A stretch of 64,000 nt of DNA from Oxytricha trifallax (taxonomy: Eukaryota; Ciliophora; Spirotrichea; Sporadotrichida; Oxytrichidae): positions 29,783 through 93,782 of the forward strand of contig ARYC01019317.1 of assembly GCA_000711775.1 (NCBI GenBank), read 5' to 3'. Shown in pieces: positions 59,269 through 64,000 of this stretch. Positions within the stretch are counted from its first letter, which is position 1, and every line of letters starts with the position of its first letter. The translations under genes and the position numbers were made by a program. The notes below the pieces were generated by a model that was not told where the DNA came from, made no database searches, and worked only from the letters and a program-made list of their open reading frames with translations.

Positions 59269-62258
59269 GGATCAAATTAAATTTATACTAAAGTATAAGA
59301 GAAGGTATTTCAAAGTAAAACGTTTAAAGAAAATTAAAAATAACTTTAAGTTTTTTAAAATAGAAACTTAATTTTTAATTTTATAGAATATATTTCTTAA
59401 CAATTTTGAATTCATTACTGTTAAAGTTTGTAAAGTTTTCTTATTCATTCAAGATATTTAATTAAAAATCAAAATTTCCTATATATTTAAACCTAAATAA
59501 CAAAATATTTCAATAAAATATCATATTCTTAAAAGTGCATTATTTCAAATAATTATTGATAAATTTCTTCAATTCTAGTTCAATTTATTTATTTTTAAGT
59601 ATAATTTTCATATAAAAAATTTAAATATATTAACTAACTTATAAGAAAATTCAAATTAATTTATATTTAAATTTAAATTTAAATAAATACTTTAAATTAT
59701 AATTAATAGCTATTTTACTTTTTTATACTTAAATTAATGAAGGAAAGTAATTAAAAATGAAAAAATAAATAAAAAAATTAGCTTAAATAACTTTATAATT
59801 AAATTGAGTATCAATAAAATCATGATCTAATATTGCTGAATGATAAATGTAAAAGTATTTATCAAATAATAAGCTTGGATTCAAATTTTTCCGAATATTC
59901 AAAGTTTTATAAAGTTTACAAACAAATAACTTATACATTTTTATAAAATATAAAGTAAAGATAAATTAAAGATAAAAGATAAAATATCTTTTAAATAAAA
60001 TTTAAAATTTAAATTAATTATAAATAATTTAAAACGGAAATTTAGTCTTTCCTTTAATGCCCCTATTGGTTCGAGGGATGAACCTTAACTTACCCTAAAT
60101 GCTTTGAAATAAGTTTCAAAGAAACTTAAATAAATTAATAATAAGTCCTATAAAGATAGGCAAAAGTGGAATGGCTTACTATTTGGAATAGTAAGTCAAT
60201 TTAAAATAAATTTTAAATAAAAAATAAAAATAAAATTATTTAGATAATTTTAAAAATACCTGCCCTAAAAAATAAAAAACCCTAACCTCAAATCTAAAAT
60301 TAGATTACAACTTTTTAAATAATAAGATAATTCAAAGAATTATTTAAAATAAAATAACCTAAATTCATATTGGAAAACCAGTGTCTTTGGATCGTAGTTA
60401 TATTCCCCTCAGAACTTGGTTGTGCCGACCCAAGGGCTTGTGTACATTGTTATCTCAGAGTTTGTTGTTGCAGCTTCAGTTAGACTGGATTTAAACCCTA
60501 GTCTATGCAACATCGTAACGAGTAGACCAATCGTTACCCCCCTTGAGTGAACACGTTGCTATATGCAGCTCGCTTGGCCAGCGGGTAGTGTTCTTCTAGG
60601 GACCAAGATTCTTTGTATACAGTTTTTTCGTTTAGTTCTTTTTTAATATTTTTAACATTTTTTAGGCAGAATTGAGAGACAAAATGAATTCAATATGATT
60701 CTAGACAAGATTGGAATTGTAAATAAAACATATAAATTGGAAATCTTCAAGAATCAAATCTTATTCCAATTCAAGAATGAATATCAAAATCATAAAATTT
60801 TGGTTTCCTCAATTTCAAAATCATAAACATATTCTCAATTAAATTTGACTTTGAAGTGAGATATAAAAGAAATCAAAGTAAAATATTCAACAATTAAAAA
60901 TAAATTTCAATAAGGAAATGTAAATTGAACTTAATACACTTATAAATAATAAAGGTAAGTAATTAATTTCATTTATATATAATTTAAACTTTTATATAAC
61001 TACTGCTTAATAAGATTTATTAAAAATAGTGTAAATTATCATATATAAGTAAATAAATTATGATATAAAATAAAAATTATTAAATTTAAATCGTTATTTA
61101 TTTGAATGGCATGTAAATAAAATTTGGAAAATTATTATATAAAAAAATAAATAAATCATATAATTTATCTTTTTATTTTTAGGAATATTAAATAAATATC
61201 AAATTTTAATAAATATTATTAATTTCTTGTTGGAAAATTATGATTGAAAGAATGTTAAAAAATGAATTCTTAATATAAAACTTTTATAAATAATTTATCA
61301 TAAATTAAATTTTGTGTTGTAATTTTAATTTATTTTATAACTTTTAGAATAAACTTTTTAATTTTTTATAGATATCTTATTTTAAATATTTCATCTATTT
61401 TATATAAATAGATATAATAGTCAAATAATGTTTAAATAATTTTTATATGAAAATTTAAATATTTAAATAGGGAAAATTGAATTTTAAGATATAGATTTAT
61501 TACTATACCTTTATTGTAATGAAATACCACAGTAAAATTTTATATTTTGGTTTGAAATTTTTATATAAAAAATGTAAATTTATATTTCTATTTTTTTTAC
61601 TTATATTTGAGATTCAATCTTCAAATTTGAGAATTGCAAAAGGAAATTTAGTCGGGATATTTGAATTGGAACTGTGTCATATCTGAAATATTTAGAATTA
61701 TGTAGTTCACATTTTAGATTGAAAGTAAATTATCATGTGATCAATTTGTGAAAGTCATAAGGGGCAATCTGAAATTTCTGCGATCAATCTGTTTCCAATT
61801 CTCAAATATGATAAGATTGAATTCAAAATTTCATCAAATTGTTAATAAATTAATAAATAAAAATAAAAAAATGCATTTTATATAAGAATTGATATTAGAA
61901 TGCTAAAAAATGAGAATTTAGGTTAAATTTAAAGATAATTTTACTTAATATAGTTTATATACAAATTTTAGTCTTTAATTATCAATAAATAAGAAATTTT
62001 ATTTTATATGTAAAAAAATATGACTAAGAAATATTTGATAGTAAAATTAAGAAATTTGAGAAATATAAATTATTTGTTTACCATTATGTAAAATAGAATT
62101 GATATTTCTTATTATTTATATATAAATGTATCATATTTTAAATACATTAAGATTGATTTGTAAAGTATATTGATAAAGGATTGTTAAATTTATGTGTTTA
62201 AATCGATTAAATTTTAGCTGAATTAAAATAAGCTTAACAATAAATGCTTATAGCCCTT
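59269..62258. other. Long non-coding right arm of the 10.4-kb element
   Basis: Almost 3 kb without a credible gene. Most is AT-rich with no repeat. A perfect 9-bp-stem hairpin (CTTACTATT-TGG-AATAGTAAG) lies near 60177-60198. Around 60360-60610 there is a GC-richer block listed separately. Confidence 0.5.
60360..60610. other. GC-richer block, possible structured RNA or regulatory DNA
   Basis: About 250 bp with markedly more G and C than its surroundings and no long frame. Short complementary stretches, for example GCTCGCTTGGCCAGCGGG, could form stems. There is no match to a known RNA that I can recognise. Confidence 0.3.
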
Positions 62259-62275
62259 CAAAACCCCAAAACCCC
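62259..62275. repeat. Internal telomere repeat block
   Basis: CAAAACCCCAAAACCCC, identical to the left tip of TBE copy C, but followed by TGCTCGATTAAAC rather than the TBE subterminal sequence. It lies 532 bp inside the right end of the 10.4-kb element and points rightward, like a left end. Confidence 0.85.
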
Positions 62276-62317
62276 TGCTCGATTAAACTTGGGATTTTAT
62301 TGCACTGGTTGGAAATA

Positions 62318-62669
62318 ATGACCACAGGCAAGAGAGACATGAAGTCTACGCTTTTGCAGGAATTGAGAGCTAAAGCAAGTGTACATGAACGAGACTATGG
62401 TCCTTTGAATTCCACCATAGTAGTTAAGTTTTAAATTTAATAGTATTAATAAATTAATTAAAATTTGAATTAAGGAAAAGAGGGAGGTTCAAAACGAGTG
62501 CCCCATGAACCTTGCAAATGACGCAACTCAGCTCACAGATGTCAAAAGTAGGGTAAGGACCACATATTCTACATCTACGAACTGTGCTCTATCCAATGGT
62601 AAAGTATGGGACCGAAATAAAATTCGAACTTTTTTCCCACATTACTAATCATTGGAAACTGCACTTTGA
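62318..62669 (+). CDS. Small unrecognised protein of the 10.4-kb element
   Basis: ATG 62318 starts MTTGKRDMKSTLLQELRAKA. A 52-nt intron (62423-62474, GTTAAG...TTAAG, with a non-standard donor) joins in frame to EKREVQNECPMNLANDATQL, and TGA follows at 62667. The product is about 99 residues, basic and without recognised domains. It sits between the internal telomere block and the right TIR. The lack of a consensus GTAAG donor lowers confidence. Confidence 0.4.
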
Positions 62670-62791
62670 AGGCCCTATAATAAGTTAAATTGTGAAGTTT
62701 GGAATTTCGCTATTTATCGATATTAAATCATCACTATACCAACTTATAGATTTATCACGCATATATGTATTGGGGTTTTGGGGTTTATATA
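62670..62791. repeat. Right TIR of the 10.4-kb element
   Basis: Inverted copy of 52361-52476, ending TATTGGGGTTTTGGGGTTTA, with two G4 blocks against one in the left TIR, then a TA repeat. Confidence 0.9.
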
Positions 62792-62833
62792 TATATATAT
62801 AGTGTTTCACTAGAGAAGTTTGTAGAATAAATT

Positions 62834-63048
62834 ATGGAAGGACATAGTGAATACAATAATCCAATCAAAATCAATACATTACATATTATCGGCCTTGAGG
62901 ACAAAAAACGGATGATGATAAAAACTTATTATTATGAAGATGGGGCTCGGTTTAGTTATGGGGGAAAAGTGGGGGAGGAGGCTCTGTGTAAACATTTATC
63001 ATTCTAATAAAAATTTTTATAAATTACGGTTTTAAATGCTGAACTCTG
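62834..63048 (+). CDS. Short unrecognised frame
   Basis: ATG 62834 to TGA 63048, 71 codons with three Gln-coded stops: MEGHSEYNNPIKINTLHIIG then KKRMMIKTYYYEDGARFSYG. The first 55 codons have a protein-like composition. It lies just outside the right TIR. A coding-like frame on the opposite strand begins to overlap its 3' part. Confidence 0.3.
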
Positions 63049-63520
63049 AGTTGAGTTCTCCTCCTACATGTTGCATTCTTCTTTAATGGTGTAGTATTGC
63101 ATGACTTATGAGTTGAATTGAGCATTCATGAGTGGGTTATTGTCAAACGCAGGAAATACCTGGGCTTCGAAGTTTCTTACTGATATGCATGACTCAGAAG
63201 GTCCTAAGAAATCACTTAAAAATTGATCAATTAATCAAATAAATTTAATTATTCATTCAAGAAAGATGGATTTTAGAATGACTGGGTAGCACTAAGACCT
63301 AACTTCTTGCAGATGTCTATTAATTCTTTCTACTCATCCAGAGTTTCTTGGTCAATACTTAGTAGTAATTAACAATATTTCAAGTTCTAAAAAGGCTATT
63401 TCTTATATTAAATATGATACCGTTTGCGTAAAATATGTTGCTCTGAGGTTGTCCAAGACCTCCGAAGTTTTGTGGAAGGAAATCGAATGAAATTGTGGGC
63501 TAGAGATTGTTCATTTGTAT
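63049..63520 (-). other. Coding-like segments, possibly macronucleus-destined
   Basis: Three minus-strand pieces in order look like one Gln/Asn-rich protein: ISFDFLPQNFGGLGQPQSN (about 63515-63430), QETLDEQKELIDICKKLGLS (about 63350-63260) and NFEAQVFPAFDNNPLMNAQF (about 63165-63090). They lie in different frames and are separated by short AT-rich stretches of tens of bases, one with a GTATCA...CTAAG intron-like form. This pattern fits gene segments interrupted by internal eliminated sequences or introns, or a decayed gene. No family is recognised. Confidence 0.35.
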
Positions 63521-64000
63521 GGAAATGATTTTTAAATGTTAGTTGTGATACTAGTAAGAGATAAATTTAATATTATAAAATTTCTTAATTCTCAAGTTTA
63601 TATAGGGCGCGGATCCTCTTTTGAGACTAACTTTTTCCACCAATACAACTTGCTTTTATAAATTATTCAAAGCATATCAGAGAGGCTCATTCGTTAATAT
63701 TTAATTTTAATATTCTTCCAATCTCTAATTCAAAATTCTAAAATGAGCAAAAATAGAGATAAAAATATTTCATTAATTTACTTTGAATAATTAAATCCAA
63801 ATAGAAAAATACTTTCTTCATTTTTTAATCTTTTTATGTAAATATTTTTAAATTCCTATGACTGATATACGTTAAATATGAATTATTCCAAATGTTTATT
63901 TTAGCCATTTATTTATGGCTTGATTATAAATATCTTTTTATTATACAAGGAGTGTTAATTATTTCAGGAATTAATTATACCCTGCTTAATGATTAGGATC
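63521..64000. other. AT-rich end of window
   Basis: No gene or repeat was recognised. Confidence 0.4.

Larger units (their letters stand above)
52361..62791 (+). mobile_element. 10.4-kb telomere-ended transposon with SecA-like helicase
   Basis: Inverted ends of about 115 bp match closely (52361-52476 and 62670-62791). The left tip is TATATAAACCCCAATACAT. The right tip, read inward, is the same but with one extra C4A4 unit, as telomere repeats do when they expand or shrink. Inside are a helicase gene (+), a basic coiled-coil gene (-, convergent with it), a DD34E transposase (+, divergent from the coiled-coil gene) and a small gene near the right end. The main frames are open from start to stop, unlike every other element here, so it may be recently active. 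The flanks show no clear target duplication because the ends run into TA repeats. Confidence 0.85.

Noticed and set aside
1-64000. tRNA, rRNA and CRISPR features
   Set aside because: No cloverleaf with conserved arms, rRNA core sequence or regularly spaced repeat array was seen on either strand.

Overview
The window looks like germline (micronuclear) DNA of a spirotrich ciliate related to Oxytricha or Stylonychia. Three things point there. Long frames stay open only if TAA and TAG are read as glutamine and TGA is the stop. Splicing uses very short GT-AG introns of about 26-52 nt. Several transposons end in the hypotrich telomere repeat (C4A4)n, the hallmark of telomere-bearing elements (TBEs). 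The DNA is very AT-rich, and almost everything recognisable is a transposon, a decayed transposon or a foldback repeat. No tRNA, rRNA or CRISPR was seen.

Left third (1-17.3 kb): a decayed TBE-like element (about 3.9-7.5 kb) keeps the three-gene TBE plan, but its zinc-finger gene carries an MT-A70 adenine-methyltransferase-like domain instead of the usual kinase. Next is an element with a perfect 8-bp target duplication (8595-12411). Nested in it is a 91-bp-TIR element that holds a ruined succinyl-CoA ligase alpha fragment. A GC-rich island with a 398-codon frame follows (12.9-14.1 kb). Then comes a compact 2.2-kb element with about 340-bp TIRs and a single Rep-like superfamily 3 helicase gene (15063-17264).

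Middle (17.3-46.9 kb): TBE copy A (19075-23116) sits in one unit of a local duplication, and the other unit preserves the empty target site. Further on are foldback elements sharing GAATACATTCGA-like ends, two unrecognised coding-like tracts, and a decayed relative of the large element described below (29.56-34.83 kb). A long gene-poor AT-rich stretch contains a 357-bp TIR element.

Right (46.97-64 kb): TBE copy C (47476-51572) is inserted in a separate element with 301-bp TIRs and interrupts its only reading frame. Directly to the right lies a roughly 10.4-kb element (52361-62791) with telomere-like TIRs. It carries essentially intact genes for a SecA-like helicase, a basic coiled-coil protein and a DD34E transposase, plus a small fourth gene. 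The last kilobase has unrecognised coding-like segments that could be macronucleus-destined sequence.

Within each TBE-type element the layout is consistent: a transposase on one strand, a small accessory gene convergent with it, and a DNA-binding zinc-finger protein with an enzymatic tail (kinase or MT-A70). The large element pairs its transposase divergently with a basic coiled-coil protein and adds a helicase. Many frames are broken by single-base shifts, several at homopolymers, so decay and consensus error cannot be separated from this sequence alone.
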